Program-made: the position numbers and the translations under genes
The notes under the pieces: generated by a model
Seen by the model: only the letters and a program-made list of their open reading frames with translations
What the model was told of the DNA's origin: nothing
The model's database searches: none
In this document: positions 37,430 through 47,275 of the stretch, piece by piece
Numbering within the stretch: the first letter of the stretch is position 1
Layout of the letters: each line of letters starts with the position of its first letter
NCBI GenBank assembly: GCA_039105265.1
Contig: JAPFFF010000010.1
Span: 4,340,001 to 4,404,000, forward strand
Origin: Tritrichomonas musculus
Taxonomy: Eukaryota; Parabasalia; Tritrichomonadida; Tritrichomonadidae
DNA: 64,000 nt
Reading direction: 5' to 3'

Positions 37430-40400
37430 TTAGAACTGGACTTTGCGGAGGAACTGTGGTCGAGTAACCTGATCGAAGGTCTTCGTCTTCACGAAACAGT
37501 TGGCGCCATCAGTGAGATCGAACGTGACGGCTTCTCCATGATACATTCGTTCATACAGCTCTTCAACGGTGATTCCGAGTCGTTTACACTTGTTAAGGAT
37601 ACACTGACGTGGTACTCCCTTACAGCGGATGTGGTAACCTTCGTTGCCGGCTTCATCTACGAGGATGTCGAGGTAGGACTTCTTCCCCAAAGCGATCAAC
37701 TTACGGGAGTGTACGTCACCGACTGCACCAGGGAATGCATCGAAGTCGCAATGGAACTGGGTCATCTGTTTACCGATCAACTCACTTCCGTACTTGGTTT
37801 TGTAGATCGCTGAGAGCTTGGAGACGTCGGACTCTTTGAGATGCATGCTATCGGTGTCTTGGTAGTAGATGTCGATATCGTTCTGTTCCGCTGTGGTCAT
37901 GACCTGATTCATGATATGCTTAGACCAGGATAGAACGGAGGCTCCGAACTGCGGTAGGTTGAAGTGGTTGTTGATGGGCTTGATCTTCTTGACGAACGCT
38001 TTAGATGAGTCAGTGAAGGATACTTCTTTGATGTAGTTGTAGTTGCGGTAGATGTAGGAGATGAGCTTCTTACGATCAACTACCTTGACTTCATCGACCA
38101 TGGGTTTCAGGATCGACTTGCCATAAATGGAGTTCAACAACAACTTGATTGTCTTCTCGAGTGGATTCTTCTCGGACTTGTACTTCGATCGAAGGTCGAA
38201 TAAGGTCTGGATGAAGGTGTTGATCTTGTTGTTGAATCCATCATCGAAGTAGTATCCACGGATGAATTCGTATTCGATGTCGTAGAATTCGATGAGATCC
38301 ATTAACGTGATCTTGTCTACGTAGTAGTGATCAACTGGTTCGTTACAGAAGATCTTCGATCCAGCTTCGTTATGTTTGAATACCTGACCGAATCTATATG
38401 GACGATTGGACTTGCACGAGAGCTTGGTGATGTTGATCTCGATGAAGAAGGTGTCGTAACTCATGAGTTGTTCATGAGAGCAGTTGTCGGGAATCACCTT
38501 AGGAATGCCCTTTGCGACGCCATCCATAATCGACATGGCTGATGGATAGAGACTGACGGCGTCAAAGTCTTGGATACGCCCCTCTACGTACTGCTTCTCG
38601 TTGTCAGCCGTCATGGTACGTCCACCACTGACACATCGTTGAATAAAGTTCTGTGGTTTACCAGCCAGTTGGAAGCATCCCTCGAAGCAGCCGTAGATAC
38701 GGGCGAAGTCGTAACCGACAGCTGAGATGGAGATGAATTGATGGATACCTATCCAGGGCTTCTCGGTCGTCTTGAACACTTCGGCCAAGTCGTTGTTGAA
38801 CTTCGTCATACCGTCCATCAATGTGACGCAGTCTTTGATGCAGTAGAACCGGGCATACTTCATGATGTCGATACTGGAGTCCGATTCGTTGTAGGCTTTG
38901 GCGAACTTGGCGTTCTTGAGTAACTGTTCGCGGTCTTGTTCGAGGACGGAAGTGCTCTTACGGTCTTCATTCTCGGCGACGTATTGGGCGAAGAACTCAT
39001 CAAATGGGATCCATCGACGTTTGATGTTCGCTTGGGTATAGATCTTGTATGCGATGATCTCTTTGTGTACCTTGAGGTTGAACATGCTATCGAAGTCACA
39101 TAATGGAGCGGGGATGATGGACTTGCTGTTGCGGAACGTTAGATGCTTCTCCCTGATCTTCTTCGGCTTCGAGATCTTGGTTTTGGGGTCGGTGACCTCA
39201 ATCGTCTTATAGCGATCCATAACGACTTGGAGTAACGTACCTGATCGTTGAGTGACTTGGACCTCCCACCCTGGTTCGTTAATGAAGAAGCACGCATCGT
39301 ATTTCAGGTTATGGAAGTACGTAAGGGAGTTGGTCGTGAGGGAGTTCAAGAATTCGGACGTAAGGTTCTCGCCGTCGAAGTGCGATATGTTCTTGTCATC
39401 ACAGAGGCAACATAGATAGGGTTTGTGTTTGTCGCCCGTTACGTCAGTCTCGTAATCGGCGTAGTAGATGTGCGTCCAATCAGTGATATTCTTAGCGTCT
39501 GTCGTTTCGGCTTTGCAACACAACTTCTCGTCGTAGATGAGGTCAACGTAGTCGTTCAAGTGGTTATCGAACTCACAGGTGCTGAGGATAGCTTGCTCGC
39601 ATTGGTTGATCTCTCTGAAGAGGTTGCATTCAAACATCGTTTCCAAGACAGTCAAGAGACCTGTTCCCTTATCGGATTTGTCTCCACGCTTGTTCTTGAT
39701 CATGAATCGTTCAGGGATTGGATACTTAGAGTCAAGTTCGTCTCGGTGTTCGATATAGTACTTCGTGATGGGAAGTACCTCATGATCATCGATCATGTAG
39801 TGTTCTTTGTAGAGCAATAACCTAACGACTCGATCTGCTACGACTTTGGCGTTCTTGCGCGTGTCGACTGAATCTCGTTTACGATGTCGTGATTCTCGGT
39901 TGTCGTTAACGCGACTTACCACGAAATGACACTTCATCTGGGTGGCGATCTCAGTGATCTTCTTGTTGGGGATTGATCGTGTAAGCATGACGTTACGGAG
40001 CTTCTGAATCTCATCATCCGTGAAGACACCTGATTGAATGCAAGCATAGACGAAGCAGTTGTCACGGTAGTTCTTCTTGTCGATGGAGTCGTAGATCTGA
40101 TACCTCGTCAAGTCCAACCCTTTGAGGAGATTGATGAAGGGGAAGAAGGCACCGTCTGGAGCGTCACGATAGTCATCTACGGATTCTATTACGTGACCTT
40201 CTCCGTCGAGGAACTCAGTCTTGCCGGTCTTCTCGTTCTTGGTCATCTTGATGAACTTCACTTCGAACCTGACTGGAATGTAATCCCAACCGATGAGATT
40301 AGGATCACAATCGGAGTAGTATTCTTCTACTGTGATCTCACCGAGGATACATCTGATCATGGTTTCGAGATCCAATTCTTTGTTGACGCTGAAGACTCTG

Positions 40401-40966
40401 CCGTGTCCGTTCATGTCATATCCGTAGACGAGAGGTTTCCATTCGCTTGACTTCTGCTTACGAATCTGTCTCAAGACCTTGACAAAGGCGTACTGTTTCT
40501 CAGAACCGTCATCGATATCGACTTCGAAGGATTCATGGTTCTTGACCGCTAACATCATCTCCCTCATGTCTTCTCGATATGCGTCTTTGTCGTGAACGTT
40601 CTCTTCGTAACGACGTCTCTCTTCTGTCTTCGATGTCGTGTATCCGGTATCGATGTCTCCGAAGTAACGATTGAATAGGGCATCATCTTTGAGAGACTGT
40701 TCGCGTTGGACTTTCTGTTCCAGTTCTTTCTGTCGTTGTTCTCTCGTCGAGGTCATGCGTTCAAAGAAGTCGTTGTCGGCTTTTCGATTCAACTCTACCT
40801 TGTTGACGTAATCCCTGACGCGAACACCTCTGAAGTCGATTTCCAGCTCACGGATCATCTTCTTAAGGATTGGCTTCAACTGACGGACAGTCATAGATCT
40901 ATACTGATTGAAACCAGGTAACGACAAGATCTCCGACTTAGAGAGCTTACTCAATAACTTGGCCAT
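37430..40966 (-). CDS. Polinton protein-primed family B DNA polymerase
   Basis: From the preferred ATG at 40966 (context CTGAAATGG) the product has 1178 residues; a longer frame reaches 41071. The 3'-5' exonuclease begins with YYADYETD (near residue 498). The polymerase core has motif A DFDAVSLYPSAM (about 800), motif B KLLLNSIYGKS (about 945) and motif C YYQDTDSMHL (about 1032), with the large insertions expected of protein-primed enzymes. It would replicate the linear element from its inverted-repeat ends using a protein primer. The N-terminal 450 residues are charged and may include the terminal-protein-like and OTU-like regions reported for some Mavericks, which I cannot confirm. It is the first leftward gene inside the right repeat. 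Confidence 0.9.
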   Translation of the reverse strand: MAKLLSKLSKSEILSLPGFNQYRSMTVRQLKPILKKMIRELEIDFRGVRVRDYVNKVELNRKADNDFFERMTSTREQRQKELEQKVQREQSLKDDALFNRYFGDIDTGYTTSKTEERRRYEENVHDKDAYREDMREMMLAVKNHESFEVDIDDGSEKQYAFVKVLRQIRKQKSSEWKPLVYGYDMNGHGRVFSVNKELDLETMIRCILGEITVEEYYSDCDPNLIGWDYIPVRFEVKFIKMTKNEKTGKTEFLDGEGHVIESVDDYRDAPDGAFFPFINLLKGLDLTRYQIYDSIDKKNYRDNCFVYACIQSGVFTDDEIQKLRNVMLTRSIPNKKITEIATQMKCHFVVSRVNDNRESRHRKRDSVDTRKNAKVVADRVVRLLLYKEHYMIDDHEVLPITKYYIEHRDELDSKYPIPERFMIKNKRGDKSDKGTGLLTVLETMFECNLFREINQCEQAILSTCEFDNHLNDYVDLIYDEKLCCKAETTDAKNITDWTHIYYADYETDVTGDKHKPYLCCLCDDKNISHFDGENLTSEFLNSLTTNSLTYFHNLKYDACFFINEPGWEVQVTQRSGTLLQVVMDRYKTIEVTDPKTKISKPKKIREKHLTFRNSKSIIPAPLCDFDSMFNLKVHKEIIAYKIYTQANIKRRWIPFDEFFAQYVAENEDRKSTSVLEQDREQLLKNAKFAKAYNESDSSIDIMKYARFYCIKDCVTLMDGMTKFNNDLAEVFKTTEKPWIGIHQFISISAVGYDFARIYGCFEGCFQLAGKPQNFIQRCVSGGRTMTADNEKQYVEGRIQDFDAVSLYPSAMSIMDGVAKGIPKVIPDNCSHEQLMSYDTFFIEINITKLSCKSNRPYRFGQVFKHNEAGSKIFCNEPVDHYYVDKITLMDLIEFYDIEYEFIRGYYFDDGFNNKINTFIQTLFDLRSKYKSEKNPLEKTIKLLLNSIYGKSILKPMVDEVKVVDRKKLISYIYRNYNYIKEVSFTDSSKAFVKKIKPINNHFNLPQFGASVLSWSKHIMNQVMTTAEQNDIDIYYQDTDSMHLKESDVSKLSAIYKTKYGSELIGKQMTQFHCDFDAFPGAVGDVHSRKLIALGKKSYLDILVDEAGNEGYHIRCKGVPRQCILNKCKRLGITVEELYERMYHGEAVTFDLTDGANCFVKTKTFDQVTRPQFLRKVQF

Positions 40967-41086
40967 TTCAGGTAAATAAAAAATTAATGTTGGACTACGG
41001 AAATTCGATATGGATGGATTTGATGACTGTTGGTGTCCTGAAGGAGGTATCAATCCGGGGACGGACTCCAAAAATGAAGATCCGAT

Positions 41087-41320
41087 TTAGTCATCCAACA
41101 CCAATCCGATAATGGTCTTGATGACTTCGATCTTTCTGTCCATGCCGATATCGTCGTCGTAGGCTACGTTTAAGAGTCTGTCGAAATCGGATTCGTTTTC
41201 AACCTCAACATCGAGCTCTATCTCATCACCGAAGTAGTCTTCGATGAATTCGATGATGTCGTTGACTGAATGAACTTCAGAGATGTCGATAGCTTCGAAT
41301 ACATCTTCACAGGCGTTCAT
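41087..41320 (-). CDS. Second copy of the Polinton acidic 77-residue protein
   Basis: Identical in sequence to the product of 20389-20622 because it lies in the opposite terminal repeat. Any function, and any dosage effect, is shared between the two copies. Its stop is about 120 bases upstream of the DNA polymerase start, with the repeat boundary in between. Confidence 0.65.
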   Translation of the reverse strand: MNACEDVFEAIDISEVHSVNDIIEFIEDYFGDEIELDVEVENESDFDRLLNVAYDDDIGMDRKIEVIKTIIGLVLDD

Positions 41321-41459
41321 CTTATGTGTATGACTACGGGATAAAAAATCGATAGAGAAATCGTTTGAGGCATTTCAGTGTCGGAGGTATCGTAAGTGAT
41401 AATCCGGGGACGATGCTCACGCCAAGAACTCCATTTCTGAGACCGAAAATGAAGATCGT

Positions 41460-41789
41460 TTAGCGATACTTCTTAGGTAACTCGATCTTGGGCATATCCG
41501 ACGTACACTTAATCAAGTAGTCGTTGACGCAGAAGCAACAGCGTTTGTTCATGTCATCGACTAAGCAGTACACATGACTACCATTCCGTTCATGATAGCT
41601 CATAGGGTCACTTCCGAGCTTATATACCTTTCCGTAGCTTTCGCTGAAGAAGTAGAATCGTTTACGGAACATATGCGAGCCGCCGCAAGTAGACCAAATT
41701 CGTTTGATGTCACTCGGGTACTGATCCGTCATCTGAACACTCGCTGGAAGGTTGAAGTCGTCATGGTGAATGTAGTAGCGGGTACTCAT
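41460..41789 (-). CDS. Second copy of the Polinton 109-residue protein
   Basis: Identical to the product of 19920-20249. Both copies read inward from the ends of the element, so each terminal repeat carries the same two-gene unit and presumably the same promoters. Confidence 0.65.
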   Translation of the reverse strand: MSTRYYIHHDDFNLPASVQMTDQYPSDIKRIWSTCGGSHMFRKRFYFFSESYGKVYKLGSDPMSYHERNGSHVYCLVDDMNKRCCFCVNDYLIKCTSDMPKIELPKKYR

Positions 41790-42069
41790 TTGAGGTGAGG
41801 CTAAAAAGATGTCTCTATAACGAAATCCCTATTGTTCCCGATAAGCTGTTGGAGCAGTGGAGATGACCGTGGGTGGGAAACTCGTGTAGAGGTCCGTAAC
41901 TGTCGTTTTTTGCATGATTTTGAGCTTCTCGGGAGGTTCCGGATCTGGGACTCGTTGGGATGCTCGTAATGGGCCTCTGGAGGGCTGTTAGGAGGGTCTC
42001 AGACGACCTTCAAAACCGGTAAGTGGGGGCGAAAGGGCTTGTCCCTGTAGCCCCCCTTAACCTAACTAC

Positions 42070-42075
42070 TTGGTT
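42070..42075. repeat. Target site duplication, right copy (TTGGTT)
   Basis: Matches 19633-19638. The duplicated host bases fall inside a tryptophan-phenylalanine/leucine region of the transporter frame. Confidence 0.8.
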
Positions 42076-42730
42076 TGTTCCGGAAGCTATAGTTTATTCC
42101 AAATCATCAACAAACAATTACATCTATAAACAGCCAAATTTAAAAAATTTAATAATAATGTTATTAATTATGTTTGTTCAATGCTTTTCAGGAATTGGTT
42201 TCATGATTGACAATTGCGCTCGTTTAATGTCATCTATCGGTATCAATATGGATCATACGCTTCAGTCAATACTCGTCTATTTCGTTGGTTGTTTATCAAC
42301 GTTTATAGCCTCTTTAGTGATGGATATCATCGGTATTCATAACATGTGGGCCATATCGACTTTTGGAATGGTGATTAGTTTGGTTATTTATGATTTAAAT
42401 TTGAAGATTGCGATTCCTAATTGGATTGGCGTTTTCAGCGTTTTTTTATATTTCTTATTTTTTGGGCTCGGATCGGGACCAATACCATGGCTTCTATGCG
42501 GCGCTATTTTTCATGAATCTGTAATGATTGAAAGTGGCTGTATTACGTGTTTTATGAATCGTTTCATGGATATTTGGTTCGGCTATTTATTAACAGAAAT
42601 TACAAAGTATTTTGGAGAATTCGGTTCTGTTATTTTTAATGCAGCATTTTCTTTTGCTGGTTGCTTGTTTGGATTATTCTTCATCCCTAAACTCAAAAAC
42701 GTTTTCCCTGAGAATACAACCATAATTTAA
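42076..42730 (+). pseudogene. MFS sugar-porter-like transporter, 3' half, cut by the Polinton
   Basis: The downstream 218 codons resume the transporter frame directly after the right target copy, opening with VPEAIVYSK, the usual loop after TM6 in sugar porters. Six further hydrophobic segments follow, including FFGLGSGPIPWLLCGAIF, which resembles the conserved TM10 motif (GPIPW) of hexose transporters. The stop codon overlaps TAAA. An apparent start inside the element at 42023 is only read-through of the repeat. The half should not be expressed on its own unless a promoter lies in the element. Confidence 0.8.
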
Positions 42731-43367
42731 ATCGCATTTGTTTTTATTCGTAAATAAAATTTATCAAATACAAATTCATATGCTTATTTTTTCTTATCAA
42801 ATTTATATTTTTAATTTTTCAAATTTTCTTGATAGTGAATTACGTTTTATTAAATAATTTTGGATAATTAATAATCATTATGAATTTAAAAAATATTTAT
42901 TCATATAGTATCCAAAATAAATTGATATATAAACTCGTTGGCATTCAAAAAATTAATGATAGATGGTAGAGTTTTAAATTCAATGAGTTCATTGAATAAT
43001 AATTGTGAATATATTTGTAGAATAAAATTTTTTAAATTCTAATATTCCTTTGAATTTAACAGTTTATAAAGTATTAATATTGTGTATATATTCATTAATG
43101 CACATTATTAAAAATGTATCAATAATAATTGCTGTTATCCAAATAATCATGAAGTTAATCTATTTATAATTTAAATAATGTAAAAAAATAAATATTAGAT
43201 AAATTAAAAGGAGATTGAGAGTGGGTCTCAGATATTTTCGAAGCACTAATCGTGGGTAATTGATAGTTATAATATATCTCAAATAAAATTTACATAAAGA
43301 TGTTTTCTTATTTTATCTGGCCGGACATATCAAATACAAATTCAAAAAATTGAATGAAAATTTACAG
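42731..43367. other. Intergenic DNA without a recognised feature
   Basis: About 640 bases of AT-rich DNA after the transporter. No gene or clear element end seen before the MITE at 43370. Confidence 0.5.
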
Positions 43368-43369
43368 TA

Positions 43370-43578
43370 CAGTAACAAAAATAAAAATGAAAATTTCACT
43401 TTTCTGAGTATATTACCAAATATACATTCAATTATTTTATGTATTTTTTGAGAATAAAAAGATAGAAAATCTAACTTTTTGAAAGTTTCTTTTCAATTTT
43501 TTTTGTTTTTGTTTTATTCTTATTTATCAAAAAGTCAGATTTTCAATTTTTTGAATCTTTTAGAATTTCTTGTTACTG
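43370..43578. mobile_element. TA-flanked MITE upstream of the kinase gene (209 bp)
   Basis: CAGTAACAA at the left end matches its reverse complement TTGTTACTG at the right end, with TA immediately outside each end (43368-43369 and 43579-43580). A second internal inverted pair (AAATCTAACTTTTTGA with its partner) lies inside. Mariner-type ends are suggested by CAGT and TA. The element ends 26 bases before the kinase ATG, so it may form part of that promoter. Confidence 0.5.
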
Positions 43579-43604
43579 TACACTAATTTTAATTATTAAA
43601 CTTA

Positions 43605-46600
43605 ATGAGTTATAACAAATTTCGAGTTGATATAAATTCATATATAAAGAATGAAGAAATTGCCGTGGGAAGCGATGCACGTGTCTACAAAGTTAGTCTA
43701 AAAACAGATCAAGAAAAATATTTTGCTTGTAAAACATTTCTGAAAGAAATTAGTACAGATAGCGAGGAAATCAAATTTTTTAATGAAATTGATATATTAT
43801 CCAATGCAAAAAACCCAGCCCTCATAAATTTTATTGGTTTTTCCAAATTTGATTCAGAAGGCAACCATATTCCATCGATTATTACTGATTACTATCCTCA
43901 TACACTTAGTAATTTCATTCGTAAAAAGACGATTACAAAACAAAAAAAATATATAATTTTACTTGGAATAGTTGAAGGTATGATATACTTACATTCCAAA
44001 AATTATGTGCATCGCGATTTAAAGCCAGAAAATATTTTACTTGATGAAAACTATTATCCTTATATTTGTGATTTTGGTCAATCAAAAATCCTTGAAAAAA
44101 ATAATTTTATAATGTCAACAATTACTGGAACAGAAATGTATATGGCACCAGAAATCTCAGGCCGTCAATATACCAGAAAAGTTGATGTATATTCATTTGC
44201 GATAATTGCATATCAACTGATTACTGATGATACTCTATCATCATACCAATTTTTAAATGCTATCAATAATAATACTAATCGTCCTGATCTGTCAATTATT
44301 AAAAATGATGAAATTAAGGAATTATTAGATAAATGTTGGTCAAGTGATCCAGAAAAACGCTATGATTTTCTTAAGATCTTAAATATTCTTACCAAACAAA
44401 GCATTAGAAATGCATTAGGGGGCGATGATCAAGAAGCATCTTCTTATTTATCTAAATTTAACCATACTTTAGAAATAAACGGTCAAGCCATTGCTGATGA
44501 AGTCAAAAAAAAGGCAGATTCAAACGACATTGAGGCAATTTATGAATATGGTCAAATTTTGAAGAAAGGTGAATTTATTCAACAAGATTTGGATCTAGCA
44601 TTAGTTTATTTTTCAATTGCTGCCGAACAAGGACACGTTAAATCAATGATTGAATATGCCCTCACTTTATATGATAATGATGCTTTAGCAAACGAAGAAG
44701 AAATTAGAACATACTTTAAAATGGCCATAGATAATAAAGATGATACTGCTATGTACATATATGGTCGTATTTTATATCTACAAAACAAATTTATTAAATC
44801 CAATGTCATAGATAAAGATAAAGACAATGATAATGATAATGATGAAGAAATTGAAATTGAAAAAGAAAAAGAAGACAAAGATAAAAAAGAAGGAATAGGT
44901 TATTTAAAAAAAAGTGCTGAATTAGGAAATTACGATGCTTTAAATCTTTATCTTTATGCAATTTATAATGAGCCTGATGTTCTTTTTGGCTCTTATCATG
45001 AAAGTGAAATTGTTCAGTGTTACAAAGCATGCTCTTTTCGAGGAAATGTACAATGCATAGAGCAATATGCTTCTTTTTTAGAGGAAGGATTTTGTGTCGA
45101 AGCTGATCTTTGCGAAGCTGCAAAGTGTTATAAAATAGCTGTAGATAAAGGAAGTGTTTCAGCAATGATTAAATATGCTTCATTAACCAATGACATCGCA
45201 GAAAAAGCACACTATTTATTAAGAGAAAGTGAAGCTGGAAACACTGATGCAATGCTTTATTATTCTAACTTATTATATTCTGATCATAATAGAGAAAAGA
45301 ACATGAAAACAATTGTTAAATATTTAAAAATGGCTTCAGATGGAGGTAACATAAAAGCAATGCTTAGTTATTCCAAACATCTTAAAGACGGAATTGGAAC
45401 TGATCAAGATATAGACGAATATAAACGTTTACTTATAAAAGCATCAGAATCAGGTTATGCTTTAGCAATTAGATGTTATGTATTTGCATATCTTAACAAT
45501 GAATTTGGAGAAGTTGACAAATCATCAGTTCTAAAGAATAAAGTTAAAAACACTCCAATCGATTTATTAAAAGATTGTTATTATAAAGGAGATATCGGAT
45601 CAATTAAACATTATGCAGATTTATTAAAAAAGTATGGTAATGACATATATGATACTTATAATACCTTTAGATTTTGTGCTGATCTCGGAGATGTTTCATC
45701 ATTGTTGGAATGCGCCCAAATTTGTTATGATGGCCAATGTTTTGAAGTTGATAAAAAAACAGCTTCATATTTCTACAAAAAGGCAGCTAATCGTGGCAGT
45801 ATTGAAGCAATGATTAAATATGCACAAATGTGCTATGATGGTGATGGCATTCCCAAATATTATGATGATTCTTACAAGTATTTCAAGAAGGCATCAGATT
45901 TGAATATTGTTCAAGGACACGTCGGTTATGCACATCTTCTTTATGAAGGACATGGAACAGCTATGGATAAGAAATCAGCAGCCAAATTTTTCAAAAAAGC
46001 AGCAGATAAAGGTGATGTTAAATCAATGTATATTTATGCCACTATGAAATATAATGGAGATGACGGACAAGTTGACAAGCCAACTTCTTCTATTTACTAT
46101 AAAAAAGCAGCTGATAATGGACTTGCTTCTGCAATGCATGCTTATGCACACATGTGTTTAAAAGGTGATGGAATTGAAAATAATTTCATCGATGCAGAAA
46201 CATACTTCAAAAGAGCTGCAGATAATAATTATCCTGATTCAATACTCATTTATGCAGAATTGAAATTTACTCCTGTTTTTAAACAAATAGAAACTGATAA
46301 AGCTCTGGCTGCTTCTTATTATAAAAAGGCTGCTGACGAAGGTAATTTGAATGCTATGTTCTTTTATGGTTTATTGAATTATTACGGCTGTGATAATTTC
46401 CCCATAGATAAAAATGTGGCGGCTGAATACTTCGAAGAAGCAGCAGATTTGGGACATCTAGATTCAATGCGATGCCTGGGTTCTATGTGCTTAAATGCAG
46501 ATGGAATTGAGAGAGATAATGAAAAAGGAACATATTACATATATCGATGCGCTATTAAACAGAGCCCTGATGCTGATTATTCAAACGTTTTTATTAAAGA

Positions 46601-46700
46601 ATTCCAAAATGCTTCAAAAAAAATTAGCATTAAGCTAGATTTACCAGACGTTTTAAAAATTATAAAACCCCCTACAAAACCGTTTACAATTTTTCACTAG
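43605..46700 (+). CDS. TKL-like protein kinase with Sel1 repeats
   Basis: Residues about 10-265 form a kinase domain with K43, HRDLKPEN (136-143), DFG (156-158) and APE (181-183). The glycine loop (VGSDARVYKV) is unusual, with serine and alanine where glycines are typical, but the rest of the catalytic machinery is intact. From about residue 300 to 1000 the protein consists of many Sel1-type repeats (A-x-x-Y-Y-K-K-A-A-D-x-G units, 36 residues apart), with a charged low-complexity insert (DKDKDNDNDNDEEIE) near 405-430. Sel1 arrays form superhelical scaffolds, so this would recruit substrates or partners to a serine/threonine kinase. This architecture is much expanded in trichomonads. No signal peptide or membrane segment is seen. 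Confidence 0.9.
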   Translation: MSYNKFRVDINSYIKNEEIAVGSDARVYKVSLKTDQEKYFACKTFLKEISTDSEEIKFFNEIDILSNAKNPALINFIGFSKFDSEGNHIPSIITDYYPHTLSNFIRKKTITKQKKYIILLGIVEGMIYLHSKNYVHRDLKPENILLDENYYPYICDFGQSKILEKNNFIMSTITGTEMYMAPEISGRQYTRKVDVYSFAIIAYQLITDDTLSSYQFLNAINNNTNRPDLSIIKNDEIKELLDKCWSSDPEKRYDFLKILNILTKQSIRNALGGDDQEASSYLSKFNHTLEINGQAIADEVKKKADSNDIEAIYEYGQILKKGEFIQQDLDLALVYFSIAAEQGHVKSMIEYALTLYDNDALANEEEIRTYFKMAIDNKDDTAMYIYGRILYLQNKFIKSNVIDKDKDNDNDNDEEIEIEKEKEDKDKKEGIGYLKKSAELGNYDALNLYLYAIYNEPDVLFGSYHESEIVQCYKACSFRGNVQCIEQYASFLEEGFCVEADLCEAAKCYKIAVDKGSVSAMIKYASLTNDIAEKAHYLLRESEAGNTDAMLYYSNLLYSDHNREKNMKTIVKYLKMASDGGNIKAMLSYSKHLKDGIGTDQDIDEYKRLLIKASESGYALAIRCYVFAYLNNEFGEVDKSSVLKNKVKNTPIDLLKDCYYKGDIGSIKHYADLLKKYGNDIYDTYNTFRFCADLGDVSSLLECAQICYDGQCFEVDKKTASYFYKKAANRGSIEAMIKYAQMCYDGDGIPKYYDDSYKYFKKASDLNIVQGHVGYAHLLYEGHGTAMDKKSAAKFFKKAADKGDVKSMYIYATMKYNGDDGQVDKPTSSIYYKKAADNGLASAMHAYAHMCLKGDGIENNFIDAETYFKRAADNNYPDSILIYAELKFTPVFKQIETDKALAASYYKKAADEGNLNAMFFYGLLNYYGCDNFPIDKNVAAEYFEEAADLGHLDSMRCLGSMCLNADGIERDNEKGTYYIYRCAIKQSPDADYSNVFIKEFQNASKKISIKLDLPDVLKIIKPPTKPFTIFH

Positions 46701-46911
46701 GCCTAATAAATCAACTATATCTTAATTAAAATTTCTTATTTAAAAGATCTTTTAAGAAAAAAAAGTTCGAAACTTTTTTTGCACTTTTGCAAAAAATTCC
46801 ATGAGTAGCTACTCATGCTTTTTTCATATTTTTTTTTTTCTTATGTACGACACAAGGTCAATATTGACCTTAACCTCCGGGGTCAATAAGTATCGGGGGC
46901 GATAAGTATTC

Positions 46912-46946
<35 letters not shown>

Positions 46947-47275
46947 AAATCATATATACTTAATTCAATTATTTTAATGAGCTTATTTGCAAGAATCTTC
47001 TCAAAAAGCTCACCCTACATTACTTGATATTTCAACCAATCGAGATATTCATTGAAATTATTTTATTAATTAATATTATATTTTTTTTTCCTTTTTAAAT
47101 ATCACTTAACATTTTATTAATTAAAAAAATGTAAATTTGGTGAAGATATTAATAAATTTATATATTTTATAGCGCTGTCAAATGAGCATTCAAAAATTTG
47201 AATACAGGACTCGTTATGTAAACCATTCAAGCTCGTTTGAGGCTAACAAGGCTTTGCTAAAATCATTTTTTTTTT
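46701..47275. other. Intergenic DNA with dispersed repeat and poly-T tract
   Basis: Bases 46757-46830 resemble 55245-55320 (ACTTTTGCAAAAAAT then CATGAGTAGC), containing a perfect 16-bp palindrome ATGAGTAGCTACTCAT. GGTCAATATTGACC is another palindrome nearby. A T run of about 30 bases follows (46916-46945). The rest is AT-rich with no gene. Confidence 0.5.
47263..47269 (+). promoter_or_regulatory. Initiator-like site before the calpain gene
   Basis: TCATTTT lies 13 bases before the ATG at 47276, matching the trichomonad initiator pattern with a very short leader. The following bases are all T, so the exact start cannot be placed. Confidence 0.5.

Larger units (their letters stand above)
19639..42069. 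mobile_element. Polinton/Maverick virus-like DNA element (22.4 kb), looks whole
   Basis: The element has terminal inverted repeats of about 1.0 kb beginning AGTAGTTAGG, a 6-bp target duplication, and the family's gene set: retroviral-type integrase, FtsK/A32-like packaging ATPase, protein-primed family B DNA polymerase and candidate major and minor capsid proteins. Additional genes encode an HNH endonuclease, small basic and acidic proteins, and two very large related minus-strand proteins. Left-half genes point right, then most genes from 27.8 kb onward point left, with one divergent pair near 34.27 kb. Base composition is near balanced, unlike the strongly AT-rich host DNA. I see no obvious break in the main frames. 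The indistinguishable repeats and clean target duplication point to a recent insertion. It lies inside a host MFS gene. I did not recognise an adenovirus-type maturation protease. Confidence 0.92.
41055..42070 (-). repeat. Polinton terminal inverted repeat, right
   Basis: Reverse complement of 19639-20654, same length and no difference found by eye. The last base, T at 42070, may instead belong to the target duplication. Confidence 0.9.

Noticed and set aside
42023-42075. Apparent start of the 3' transporter half within the Polinton
   Set aside because: It is read-through of the terminal repeat and not a host start codon.
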